Shown: one piece after another, positions 1 to 5,887 of the stretch
How positions within the stretch are numbered: the stretch's first letter is position 1
How the letters are laid out: every line of letters starts with the position of its first letter
DNA from: Clostridia bacterium
Lineage (GTDB): Bacteria; Bacillota; Clostridia; Oscillospirales; Acutalibacteraceae
Assembly (NCBI GenBank): GCA_017424125.1
Contig: JAFPBM010000057.1
Coordinates: forward strand, 1-6,212
Length of the DNA stretch: 6,212 bases
Direction of reading: 5' to 3'
Notes under the pieces: model-generated
What the model was told of the DNA's origin: nothing
The model's database searches: none
The model's input: the letters and a program-made list of their open reading frames with translations, nothing else
Translations under genes and position numbers: made by a program

Positions 1-730
1 AGTAATTGGTATCGAAAAGAACAAACCCGACGCTATAAATAATATGAAATCACTTTCGGCACAAAACGCAAAAATCAGCGTGGACGTTTTGCCAACGCTT
101 TATCCGCAAGGCGCAGAAAAAGTGCTTGTTTACCATACCACAGGCAAGCAGATAGGCGATGGAAAATTACCCATAGATGTCGGCTGTGTCGTCTGCAACG
201 TAACCACACTTGCGGCAATTGGCAAATACTTAAAAACGGGTATGCCGCTTGTTGAAAAGTGTGTAACGGTCGATGGCGCCGTAAACGAACCGCAAAACGT
301 AATAGTACCTATTGGCACCGCCATCGGCGACGTCTTCGAATTTTGCGGAGGTTTCAAAGAAGAACCTAAAAAGGTTATTTTCGGCGGCCCAATGATGGGA
401 ATTACTGCGCCCGATTTGAATTCACCTGTTATAAAAAACACCAACGCAATTATAGCGTTGTCTGCAAAAGATGCAAAGGTGCCCACCCCGTCTGCCTGTA
501 TTAGATGCGGCGCCTGCGCAAACCATTGTCCGTTTGGAATCAACCCTACAATTATTGCAAAAGCCTTAAAGGCAGGGGATATTGATACACTTAAAGAATG
601 TGGAACAACGCTTTGTATGGAGTGCGGATGCTGTTCGTTCGTATGTCCTGCAAAACGTCCGATAGTACAAAATAACCGCCTTGCCAAACAGGTTTTACGT
701 GCGGCAAAAGAAAAGGAGGCACAGAAATAA
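1..730 (+). CDS. rnfC: RnfC, electron transport complex subunit C (5' end missing)
   Basis: Peripheral cytoplasmic-side subunit of the Rnf complex, thought to exchange electrons between NAD(H) and the membrane subunits. The reading frame is open from base 2, where it encodes IGIEKNKPDAI, an RnfC-typical stretch. The ATG at 44 is therefore an internal Met and not the start. About 242 C-terminal residues are visible; full RnfC proteins are roughly 440, so the N-terminal nucleotide/FMN-binding part lies outside the window. Visible in order: the end of the Rossmann-like region, an SLBB-like segment (NVIVPIGTAIGDVFEFCGG, about 299-358), the family motif FGGPMMGI (about 380-403), and two CxxCxxCxxxC [4Fe-4S] motifs (497-529, CIRCGACANHC; 614-646, CMECGCCSFVC followed by PAKRP). 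The second motif carries an extra Cys beside the third ligand. The stop codon overlaps the rnfD start by one base (TAATG), with AGGAGG at 714-719 serving rnfD. The assignment is secure. Confidence 0.96.
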   Translation, partial: VIGIEKNKPDAINNMKSLSAQNAKISVDVLPTLYPQGAEKVLVYHTTGKQIGDGKLPIDVGCVVCNVTTLAAIGKYLKTGMPLVEKCVTVDGAVNEPQNVIVPIGTAIGDVFEFCGGFKEEPKKVIFGGPMMGITAPDLNSPVIKNTNAIIALSAKDAKVPTPSACIRCGACANHCPFGINPTIIAKALKAGDIDTLKECGTTLCMECGCCSFVCPAKRPIVQNNRLAKQVLRAAKEKEAQK

Positions 731-1653
731 TGAATTCTAAACTTTACATATCATCATCACCGCATATTCGCGGCTCGGTTTCCACCGTTTCGATTATGCG
801 TGACGTATTAATTTCATTATTACCTGCGGCAATTGCGGGTTGCCTGATTTTCGGTATTAAATCTTTGGCGGTAATTGCCGTTTGCCTTATTTTTTCGGTA
901 GGCTCGGAATTTGTTTTTAACTTAATCGTAAAAAAAGAACAAACAATAGGCGATTTAAGCGCCGCTGTAACGGGACTAATCCTCGCACTGAATCTTCCCG
1001 CAAACGTACCGCTTTGGCAGGCTGCTGTGGGCTCGGTGTTCGCTATTATAGTAGTTAAGTGCATTTTTGGCGGAATCGGCTGTAACGTTGTAAATCCTGC
1101 GGCTACGGCAAGGGTGTTTATGCTTATTGCATTTTCAGGAATGGCAAAATCTGCTTTCCCGATTGCAGATACCATATCTTCGGCAACGCCACTTGCGCAA
1201 CTTGAAGCAAATACCGTGCCCGAAATTAAAGATTTACTTCTCGGCACAACGGGTGGCTCAATCGGCGAAACCTGTGCCGTTGCATTACTTTTCGGTGCGG
1301 CATATCTGCTAATCCGCCGCGTAATATCTTGGCACATTCCCGTAGCGTTTATCGGTACTGTTTTTGTGCTAAGTTTCCTTATAGCCGATTTTGATATTAT
1401 GAAAGCGGTATCATACGTACTTTCAGGCGGACTTTTGCTCGGTGCTTTCTTTATGGCAACCGATTACGTTACCTCACCAATGACAAAACTTGGAAAAATC
1501 ATCTTCGGTATCGGTGCGGGTCTTATAACAGTATTAATCCGTTTCTACGGCATATATCCGGAGGGAGTTTCCTTTGCAATACTTCTTATGAATATCGTAA
1601 ATCCGTATATTGAAAAATTAACACAAAGAAAACTGTTTGGAGGTAACGCGTAA
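730..1653 (+). CDS. rnfD: RnfD, membrane subunit with covalent FMN
   Basis: Integral membrane subunit of Rnf, homologous to NqrB. The family carries one FMN bound to a Thr by a phosphoester bond, attached by the ApbE flavin transferase. The 307-residue product has the usual family length and many hydrophobic segments (about residues 26-66, 78-114, 127-140, 180-196, 202-220, 228-245 and 256-290). Recognisable motifs are TGLILALNLP (81-90), GGIGCNVVNPAATARVF (114-130), the flavinylation motif DTISSAT (147-153, predicted FMN on Thr153 at 1186-1188) and DYVTSPMT (245-252). The flavin motif reads S-S-A-T where S-G-A-T is the commonest form, but it keeps the upstream Asp. The start codon overlaps the rnfC stop; AGGAGG at 714-719 fixes it. 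The stop overlaps the rnfG start in the same TAATG manner, which suggests translational coupling. The assignment is secure. Confidence 0.96.
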   Translation: MNSKLYISSSPHIRGSVSTVSIMRDVLISLLPAAIAGCLIFGIKSLAVIAVCLIFSVGSEFVFNLIVKKEQTIGDLSAAVTGLILALNLPANVPLWQAAVGSVFAIIVVKCIFGGIGCNVVNPAATARVFMLIAFSGMAKSAFPIADTISSATPLAQLEANTVPEIKDLLLGTTGGSIGETCAVALLFGAAYLLIRRVISWHIPVAFIGTVFVLSFLIADFDIMKAVSYVLSGGLLLGAFFMATDYVTSPMTKLGKIIFGIGAGLITVLIRFYGIYPEGVSFAILLMNIVNPYIEKLTQRKLFGGNA

Positions 1654-2825
1654 TGAAAAGCCAAATCAAAACAGTTGTTTCTTTGACGGTTATTTGTGCG
1701 GTTGTAGCGGTTTTACTTGCCGTTACAAATTACATAACCGCACCCATTATCAAGAAAAACGAAGCTGCACAGGTTAACGGTGCGTTAAGTGTTGTGCTAC
1801 CATCGGGAGAGGGATTTGAGGCTGTCGATATTTCTAAATATGAACTTCCCGAAACCATCACCGAAGTCTATAGCGAAAAGAACGGCGGTTACGTTTTCAA
1901 AATGCTAACATCGGGCTACGGCTCTGATTTCGTGCTTATGTGCGGTATTGATGCAAACGGTGCCGTTGTGGGTGCTACCTGTATTTCAAGTAACGAAACA
2001 CTCGGGGCTGAAAAAGAGTACGGCAAAACACTCGTAGGCGCAACGGGTGAAACAATCGATGGCGTTGCTACCGTTTCGGGTGCCACCCGTACAACCGATG
2101 CTTATAAAAACGCAGTTCGCGATGCGCTCAATGCTAAAATCATTTTAGGCGGCGGCAGTGTTGATTTGCGTGATGAAACACAAATCCTTGCAGATAATCT
2201 TAACGCGGCATTACCGGCGGGTGAGGGCAAGTTTACGCCCGTCTTTATCACCGAAATTTTAGAGGGCGTACAAGAAGTCTATAAAGCCGAAAACGGTGCG
2301 GGATACGTGCTCAAATCGGGCGAAAACTTTATAGCCACTGCGGCTGACGGCACCGTCGTTTCGGATGTAGCAGACGACGTTAAAACCGCAATGTCAGATA
2401 ACGCTAAAAAACTTATATCTTCAAAACTTACACAAATTGATATATCGGGATATGCCGATATGCCCACGCAGATTGAAGAGGCATATAAAACCGATTCAGG
2501 CAACTATGTCTTCCACCTTAAAGCCGCAGGCTTTGGTATCAACGGAGACGCTTGGTACAATCCGTCGGGTGAATATATAAAGATTAAAGTATCTGCAACA
2601 AAAGACGGAAAAATTATAGCGTGTGAAACCGTTTCTCAAAAGGAAACAGACGGAATAGGCTCTGCCTGTGCAGATAAAAAGTTCTATTCACAGTTCAACG
2701 GAAAAGAACAAACCAACTATAAAGAAATCGATGCCATAAGCGGCGCAACCGTTACAACAAACGGTTACAAGACTGCAATTTCAAAGGTCTTCGATGCAAT
2801 AAATATTTTGAAAGGAGTGTCTTAA
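1653..2825 (+). CDS. rnfG: RnfG, FMN-binding subunit, enlarged with two FMN-binding domains
   Basis: RnfG is normally a protein of about 180-210 residues with one N-terminal membrane anchor and one extracytoplasmic FMN-binding domain holding a covalent FMN. Here it has 390 residues. Residues 8-27 form the anchor, with the bulk outside the membrane. A first FMN-binding domain spans about 42-160 and ends in VSGATRTTDAYKNAV (flavin Thr145, 2085-2087). A partial repeat spans about 176-242. A second, more canonical domain spans about 249-385 and ends in DAISGATVTTNGYKTAI (flavin Thr366, 2748-2750). The second motif fits the ApbE target pattern Dxx(S/T)GAT exactly; the first has Ala139 in place of Asp. 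The start is set by GGAGGT at 1639-1644 and the one-base overlap with rnfD. Position between rnfD and rnfE confirms the RnfG role. The frame is continuous, so this is not a frameshift fusion. The identity is firm; the function of the extra domain is unknown. Confidence 0.93.
   Translation: MKSQIKTVVSLTVICAVVAVLLAVTNYITAPIIKKNEAAQVNGALSVVLPSGEGFEAVDISKYELPETITEVYSEKNGGYVFKMLTSGYGSDFVLMCGIDANGAVVGATCISSNETLGAEKEYGKTLVGATGETIDGVATVSGATRTTDAYKNAVRDALNAKIILGGGSVDLRDETQILADNLNAALPAGEGKFTPVFITEILEGVQEVYKAENGAGYVLKSGENFIATAADGTVVSDVADDVKTAMSDNAKKLISSKLTQIDISGYADMPTQIEEAYKTDSGNYVFHLKAAGFGINGDAWYNPSGEYIKIKVSATKDGKIIACETVSQKETDGIGSACADKKFYSQFNGKEQTNYKEIDAISGATVTTNGYKTAISKVFDAINILKGVS
1776..2132 (+). other. 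RnfG FMN-binding repeat 1
   Basis: Residues about 42-160 of RnfG. The segment VDISKYELPETITEVY (58-73), the following GGYVFK and GYG (78-90) and the closing SGAT with TTDAYKNAV recur in repeat 3. It is more compact than repeat 3 because the stretch between the central strand and SGAT is shorter. The residue three before the Ser of SGAT is Ala139, not the usual Asp. Confidence 0.75.
2178..2378 (+). other. RnfG incomplete middle repeat without an SGAT motif
   Basis: Residues about 176-242 of RnfG. LNAALPAGEGKF echoes GALSVVLPSGEGF of repeat 1 (43-55), and VQEVYKAENGAGYVLK echoes ITEVYSEKNGGYVFK (69-83). The second half of the domain, including the flavin attachment site, is absent, so it probably does not carry FMN. 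Judged by eye; boundaries are approximate. Confidence 0.6.
2397..2807 (+). other. RnfG FMN-binding repeat 3, the canonical one
   Basis: Residues about 249-385 of RnfG. It contains IDISGYADMPTQIEEAY, NYVFHLKAAGFG, the ETDGIGSACADKKFYSQFNG stretch typical of RnfG proteins, and DAISGAT with all ApbE recognition positions present. This is most likely the ancestral RnfG domain and the one that certainly carries flavin. Confidence 0.8.
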
Positions 2826-2826
2826 T

Positions 2827-3519
2827 ATGAATAAGAACAGTAATTTATCAATTCTTCTCAAAGGACTACTCCTTGAAAACCCTGTATTTGTTTTAATACT
2901 CGGCACCTGTCCCACACTTGCAACCTCTACAACCGTAATCGGTGCAATCGGTATGGGACTTGCGGCGACGGCGGTACTTATTTGTTCAAACGTCGTTATT
3001 TCACTTTTGCGTAACGTAATTCCGTCAAGTGCGCGTATCCCTTGCTATATCGTTATAATAGCGGGATTCGTTACAATAGTGCAAATGTTTATACATGCGT
3101 ATTTACCTGCACTATACGATATGTTAGGCGTCTATTTGGCGCTTATTACAGTAAACTGCATTATCCTCGGCAGAGCCGAGATGTTTGCAGGTAAAAATAC
3201 GGTTGGCAAGTCCGCGCTTGACGGCGTTGGAATGGGCCTTGGTTTCACACTTGCACTTCTAATGATGGCAACCGTGCGCGAAGTTTTCGGTGCAGGTTCT
3301 TTCGCGGGTATTGAAATTCCGTTTATTTCCAATTATAAAATTGAAATACTTACCAAAGCGCCGGGCGGATTTATGGTCTACGGTATGATGATTGCACTCG
3401 TCTATAAACTCACACACGGCAAAGCACCCAAAAAGAGTGAGTTTTCCTGTGCCGACTGTCCGTCTGCTGCATTTTGCGGTAAGACTTCTTGCACCGCAGA
3501 GAAAGGAGAGGAAAAGTAA
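2827..3519 (+). CDS. rnfE: RnfE, membrane subunit E
   Basis: Integral membrane subunit, homologous to NqrD and paralogous to RnfA. In this family RnfA and RnfE pack in opposite orientation and share cysteines that ligate an intramembrane Fe-S cluster between the two sides of the membrane. The 230-residue product has about six hydrophobic segments. It shows the signature LGTCPTLATSTT (25-36, Cys28) and LITVNCIILGRAEMFA (106-121, Cys111), with GVGMGLGFTLALL and REVFGAG in the second half. The usual start is supported by AGGAG at 2813-2817, 9 bases upstream; only one base separates it from the rnfG stop. After the last membrane segment, the hydrophilic tail (about 198-230) carries four cysteines at 208, 211, 217 and 222 (CADCPSAAFCGKTSC), not part of the core fold. 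The next gene starts immediately after the stop. The assignment is secure; the role of the tail is unknown. Confidence 0.95.
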   Translation: MNKNSNLSILLKGLLLENPVFVLILGTCPTLATSTTVIGAIGMGLAATAVLICSNVVISLLRNVIPSSARIPCYIVIIAGFVTIVQMFIHAYLPALYDMLGVYLALITVNCIILGRAEMFAGKNTVGKSALDGVGMGLGFTLALLMMATVREVFGAGSFAGIEIPFISNYKIEILTKAPGGFMVYGMMIALVYKLTHGKAPKKSEFSCADCPSAAFCGKTSCTAEKGEEK

Positions 3520-4122
3520 ATGGATGCTTTTAAGAGTTTGATAATAATTTTAATGTCATCTGTTTTGGTTAATAACTACGTGTTAAGCCGTTTCCTTGGA
3601 ATTTGTCCTTTCCTCGGCGTTTCCAAAAAACTCAACCAAGCGGTTGGTATGGGTATCGCAGTTACACTTGTAATGGTCGTTGCAACCGCTGTTACCTGGC
3701 CGATTCAGCATTATATTCTTAACGTCTTTGATTTGGGATATATGCAGACTATTGTGTTTATTCTCGTAATAGCATCGCTTGTACAGTTGACCGAAATGAT
3801 GCTCAAAAGATATATTCCCGCACTACATAAAAGCCTTGGCGTATATCTTCCGCTTATAACAACAAACTGTGCTGTTTTGGGCGTAACCATTGATAACATT
3901 ACCGAACATAATTTTAATTTTGTAGAATCTTTGGTAAACTCGCTTGGTTGCGGACTCGGATTTTTACTTGCTATGGTACTCTTTTCGGGTGTTCGTTCAA
4001 GAATTAACGACAGTGAAATTCCCGAAAGTTTCAAAGGTTTGCCCGCAACACTTATTGCGGCTTCGTTTGTCTCACTCGCATTCTTCGGCTTTGCGGGTGT
4101 AGTTGATAAACTGTTTGCATAA
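3520..4122 (+). CDS. rnfA: RnfA, membrane subunit A
   Basis: Integral membrane subunit, homologous to NqrE and paralogous to RnfE, forming the other half of the membrane core with its Fe-S centre. Its 200 residues fit the family's usual length of about 190-200, with six hydrophobic segments. Signature sequences are NNYVLSRFLGICPFLGVS (18-35, Cys29) and GVYLPLITTNCAVLGV (107-122, Cys117), then LGCGLGFLLAMVLFSGVR (142-159). These correspond to the LGTCP and TVNC motifs of the preceding RnfE, as expected for the two paralogues. The ATG directly follows the rnfE stop with no spacer, and AAAGGAG at 3502-3508 lies inside the end of rnfE, which implies coupled translation. The assignment is secure. 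Confidence 0.97.
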   Translation: MDAFKSLIIILMSSVLVNNYVLSRFLGICPFLGVSKKLNQAVGMGIAVTLVMVVATAVTWPIQHYILNVFDLGYMQTIVFILVIASLVQLTEMMLKRYIPALHKSLGVYLPLITTNCAVLGVTIDNITEHNFNFVESLVNSLGCGLGFLLAMVLFSGVRSRINDSEIPESFKGLPATLIAASFVSLAFFGFAGVVDKLFA

Positions 4123-4134
4123 GGGGGAACGATT

Positions 4135-4929
4135 ATGACAGGTATTTTAATTGCATTTGCAGTAGTTGCCGTAATCGGCCTTATATGCGCGGTTTTACTT
4201 GCTCTTGCGGCACATTTTCTTTCGGTTCCCGAAGACGAAAACGTGCAACAAATCCGCGACTGTCTTCCGGGTGCCAACTGCGGCGCTTGCGGATATGCGG
4301 GTTGTGATGAATACGCTAAGGCAGTGGCCGCAGGTGAGGCTGCAACAAACCTTTGTATTCCTGGTGCCGATGCCGTCGCGGCAGAGGTTGCGGGAATTAT
4401 GGGCACAGAAGCAATGGACGTTGTAGAGATGATAGCGCACGTGCGCTGTAACGGTACTTGCACGGCAACAGATACATTTGCGGATTATCAGGGCATTCGT
4501 TCTTGCGCCGCAATGTCTATGATTTACGGCGGACCGAACGTTTGCAAATATGGTTGTCTCGGTTGTGGAGACTGCGCCGCCGTTTGTCCTAACGACGCTA
4601 TTTGCGTTATTGACGGTGTTGCCCGCATAAATGCTAAAAAGTGTATAGGTTGCGGACTTTGTGCCAAAAATTGTCCTAAAGGAATAATAGAGATTATTCC
4701 GCAAATCAGCACCGTTGCGGTTGCTTGCAGCAATCTTGAAAAAGGTGCAGTTGCACGTAAGAAGTGCAAAAACGCTTGTATCGGTTGCAAAAAGTGCGAA
4801 CTCGGTTGTGAGCAAAAGGCAATCACGGTACAAAATAACGTTGCGGTAATTGATTACGATAAATGCAACGGATGCAACAAATGTGCGGAAAACTGTCCCA
4901 CAAAATGTATTAAAACTTTGGTAGGTTAA
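4135..4929 (+). CDS. rnfB: RnfB, multi-cluster ferredoxin-like subunit
   Basis: RnfB is the entry point for electrons from reduced ferredoxin. The 264-residue product has an N-terminal membrane anchor (about 4-29). A 4Fe-4S (Fes) domain follows with LPGANCGACGYAGC (ligands Cys49, Cys52, Cys57, then Cys74). Four CxxCxxCxxxC motifs come after it at 141-151, 170-180, 215-225 and 244-254, arranged as two bacterial-ferredoxin pairs. That makes five [4Fe-4S] clusters likely. Cys105, Cys109, Cys124 and Cys137 in the linker are also typical of clostridial RnfB and could bind another centre, but this is uncertain. Length fits the longer clostridial form rather than the proteobacterial form of about 190 residues. 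The start is 12 bases after rnfA, with a G-rich ribosome binding site AAGGGGG at 4121-4127. The assignment is secure. Confidence 0.97.
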   Translation: MTGILIAFAVVAVIGLICAVLLALAAHFLSVPEDENVQQIRDCLPGANCGACGYAGCDEYAKAVAAGEAATNLCIPGADAVAAEVAGIMGTEAMDVVEMIAHVRCNGTCTATDTFADYQGIRSCAAMSMIYGGPNVCKYGCLGCGDCAAVCPNDAICVIDGVARINAKKCIGCGLCAKNCPKGIIEIIPQISTVAVACSNLEKGAVARKKCKNACIGCKKCELGCEQKAITVQNNVAVIDYDKCNGCNKCAENCPTKCIKTLVG

Positions 4930-5298
4930 ATGAGTATTAAAAAAGCACTGTTAAACCATAAAAACGATATTCTGCTGGCTACAGGTATACTTTTACTTGC
5001 AGCAATATGTTTTCTGATTTTTTCTTTTTCTATGAAAGAGGGAAAATACGCCTTAGTAACAGTAGACGGGGAACAGGTGTATAAACATAGTTTAAACGAA
5101 GATGATGAAACCGTAATTCTCGGTGCAAACAGTAGTAGTGGCGAGCAAAACGTGCTGGTAATCAAAGACGGAAAAGCGTTTGTAAAAAGTGCAAACTGTC
5201 CCGATAAGATTTGCGTTTCGCACAGAAAAATTTCCAAAACGGGCGAAACAATCGTTTGCCTGCCGCACAAGGTAGTAGTTTCGGTGGTGGAAGAGTAA
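4930..5298 (+). CDS. Membrane-anchored NusG domain II protein (EetA-like)
   Basis: A 122-residue protein with a short cytoplasmic N-terminus, one membrane segment (about 13-34) and an extracytoplasmic domain. The domain matches the NusG domain II family: DGKAFVKSANCPDKICV (80-96) and GETIVCLPHKVVVSV (105-119). Three cysteines, 90, 95 and 110, sit in the conserved CPDKxC and IVCLPHK positions and could bind a metal or form a redox pair. This is not the transcription factor NusG; only the small beta-barrel fold is shared. From memory, proteins of this type are called EetA in flavin-based extracellular electron transfer loci and are also found next to Rnf genes; I cannot confirm orthology. The ATG directly abuts the rnfB stop. 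Only a weak TAGG (4922-4925) lies upstream, so translation probably depends on ribosomes finishing rnfB. Confidence 0.82.
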   Translation: MSIKKALLNHKNDILLATGILLLAAICFLIFSFSMKEGKYALVTVDGEQVYKHSLNEDDETVILGANSSSGEQNVLVIKDGKAFVKSANCPDKICVSHRKISKTGETIVCLPHKVVVSVVEE

Positions 5299-5301
5299 AT
5301 T

Positions 5302-5805
5302 ATGAAAAAAATTCATAAAATCACTTTTATAAGCATCTTTGCCGCTTTTGCTATGGTGCTCTCATACGTCGAAATGATGCTGCCGCCAATATGGTCGGCG
5401 GTGCCGGGAATAAAGGTTGGTTTGCCAAATGTTATTATAATTTTTGTGCTCTATAAACTTTCCTTTAAATACGCCGCTTTCATATCGCTTTTGCGCGTCT
5501 TTGCTGTCGCACTTCTTTTTGGCAACGTGCTAACGCTTTCTTACAGTATTGCAGGTGCGGTTATAAGCCTTACTTTAATGTGGTTACTTAAAAAAACGTC
5601 ACTTTTTTCTATGGTAGGCGTGAGTATCGCGGGCGGAGTTTCGCATAATCTCGGTCAAATCATTGTCGCAATGATTGTGATGCAAACCAAGGAAATAGGC
5701 TATTATATGGCAATTTTGGCTGTAAGCGGAGTTTTGGCGGGAATTGTTATTGGTTTAATCGGTGCAATGCTTCTTAAATACACACAAAAAATAAAAATTA
5801 AATAA
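5302..5805 (+). CDS. Gx transporter / heptaprenyl diphosphate synthase component I-like membrane protein (EetB-like)
   Basis: A 167-residue polytopic membrane protein with about five hydrophobic segments (8-30, 42-53, 58-75, 78-95, 103-125 and 133-160, the exact number uncertain). Motifs PGIKVGLPNVIIIF (35-48), LRVFAVALLFGN (64-75) and GGVSHNLGQIIVAM (111-124) match the family that databases label Gx transporter or heptaprenyl diphosphate synthase component I. That second name is historical. The protein has no aspartate-rich prenyl synthase motif, so it should not be called an enzyme. The fold resembles substrate-binding subunits of ECF-type transporters, but its substrate is unknown. It sits 3 bases after the NusG-II gene. 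I recall this pair as EetA/EetB in extracellular electron transfer loci, where they are proposed to act in moving electrons or quinone-related substrates. No strong ribosome binding site is seen (GGAAGAG, 5288-5294). Confidence 0.8.
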   Translation: MKKIHKITFISIFAAFAMVLSYVEMMLPPIWSAVPGIKVGLPNVIIIFVLYKLSFKYAAFISLLRVFAVALLFGNVLTLSYSIAGAVISLTLMWLLKKTSLFSMVGVSIAGGVSHNLGQIIVAMIVMQTKEIGYYMAILAVSGVLAGIVIGLIGAMLLKYTQKIKIK

Positions 5806-5818
5806 TGAAAATATCCTG

Positions 5819-5847
5819 TTGACATTGCCTTTTTTATATAGTATAAT
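5819..5847 (+). promoter_or_regulatory. Perfect consensus housekeeping sigma promoter
   Basis: TTGACA at 5819-5824 and TATAAT at 5842-5847 are separated by exactly 17 bases, matching the optimal sigma-70/sigma-A promoter. The spacer is T-rich. Transcription should begin near 5854-5855, giving a leader of about 33 bases. It would express the downstream lipoprotein gene separately from the Rnf operon, and strongly unless repressed. No clear operator palindrome overlaps it. Confidence 0.88.
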
Positions 5848-5873
5848 CTCATTGACAAAAAATTAACAAATTT

Positions 5874-5878
5874 AGGAG
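5874..5878 (+). promoter_or_regulatory. Ribosome binding site of the lipoprotein gene
   Basis: AGGAG lies 9 bases before the ATG at 5888, in an A-rich, unstructured leader. It is better placed than the sites of the two preceding genes and fits high translation. Confidence 0.8.
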
Positions 5879-5887
5879 ATGACAAAT

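Larger units (their letters stand above)
5806..5887 (+). other. Intergenic region, no terminator seen
   Basis: This AT-rich gap is the only non-coding stretch of note. It holds the promoter and ribosome binding site of the next gene. I find no GC-rich hairpin followed by a T run after the stop at 5805, so some operon transcripts may read into the lipoprotein gene. Confidence 0.6.

Noticed and set aside
44..46. ATG at 44 as the start of rnfC
   Set aside because: The frame is open upstream to base 2 and encodes RnfC-typical sequence, and known RnfC proteins are about 200 residues longer. It is an internal Met.
130..687. Antisense open frame of 185 codons over rnfC
   Set aside because: It lies wholly opposite a clear Rnf gene, has no ribosome binding site and no recognisable domain; a shadow of the biased codon use on the + strand.
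1653..2825. Long rnfG as a sequencing or assembly duplication
   Set aside because: The repeats differ widely at the DNA and protein level and the frame is uninterrupted, so a recent artefactual duplication is not plausible.
3711..4463. Antisense open frame of 250 codons over rnfA and rnfB
   Set aside because: It spans two certain genes and reads as low-complexity Ala/Ser/Thr-rich sequence with no family signature. Length alone is not evidence.
4930..5298. Transcription factor NusG
   Set aside because: Only the domain II fold matches. The protein has a membrane anchor and lacks the NusG N-terminal domain and KOW motif.
5302..5805. Heptaprenyl diphosphate synthase enzyme
   Set aside because: The family name is inherited from an old annotation. 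The sequence is a polytopic membrane protein with no aspartate-rich catalytic motif.
5852..5857. Second TTGACA as another promoter
   Set aside because: No TATAAT-like hexamer lies 16-18 bases downstream, where the ribosome binding site sits. It falls at the expected transcription start of the first promoter.
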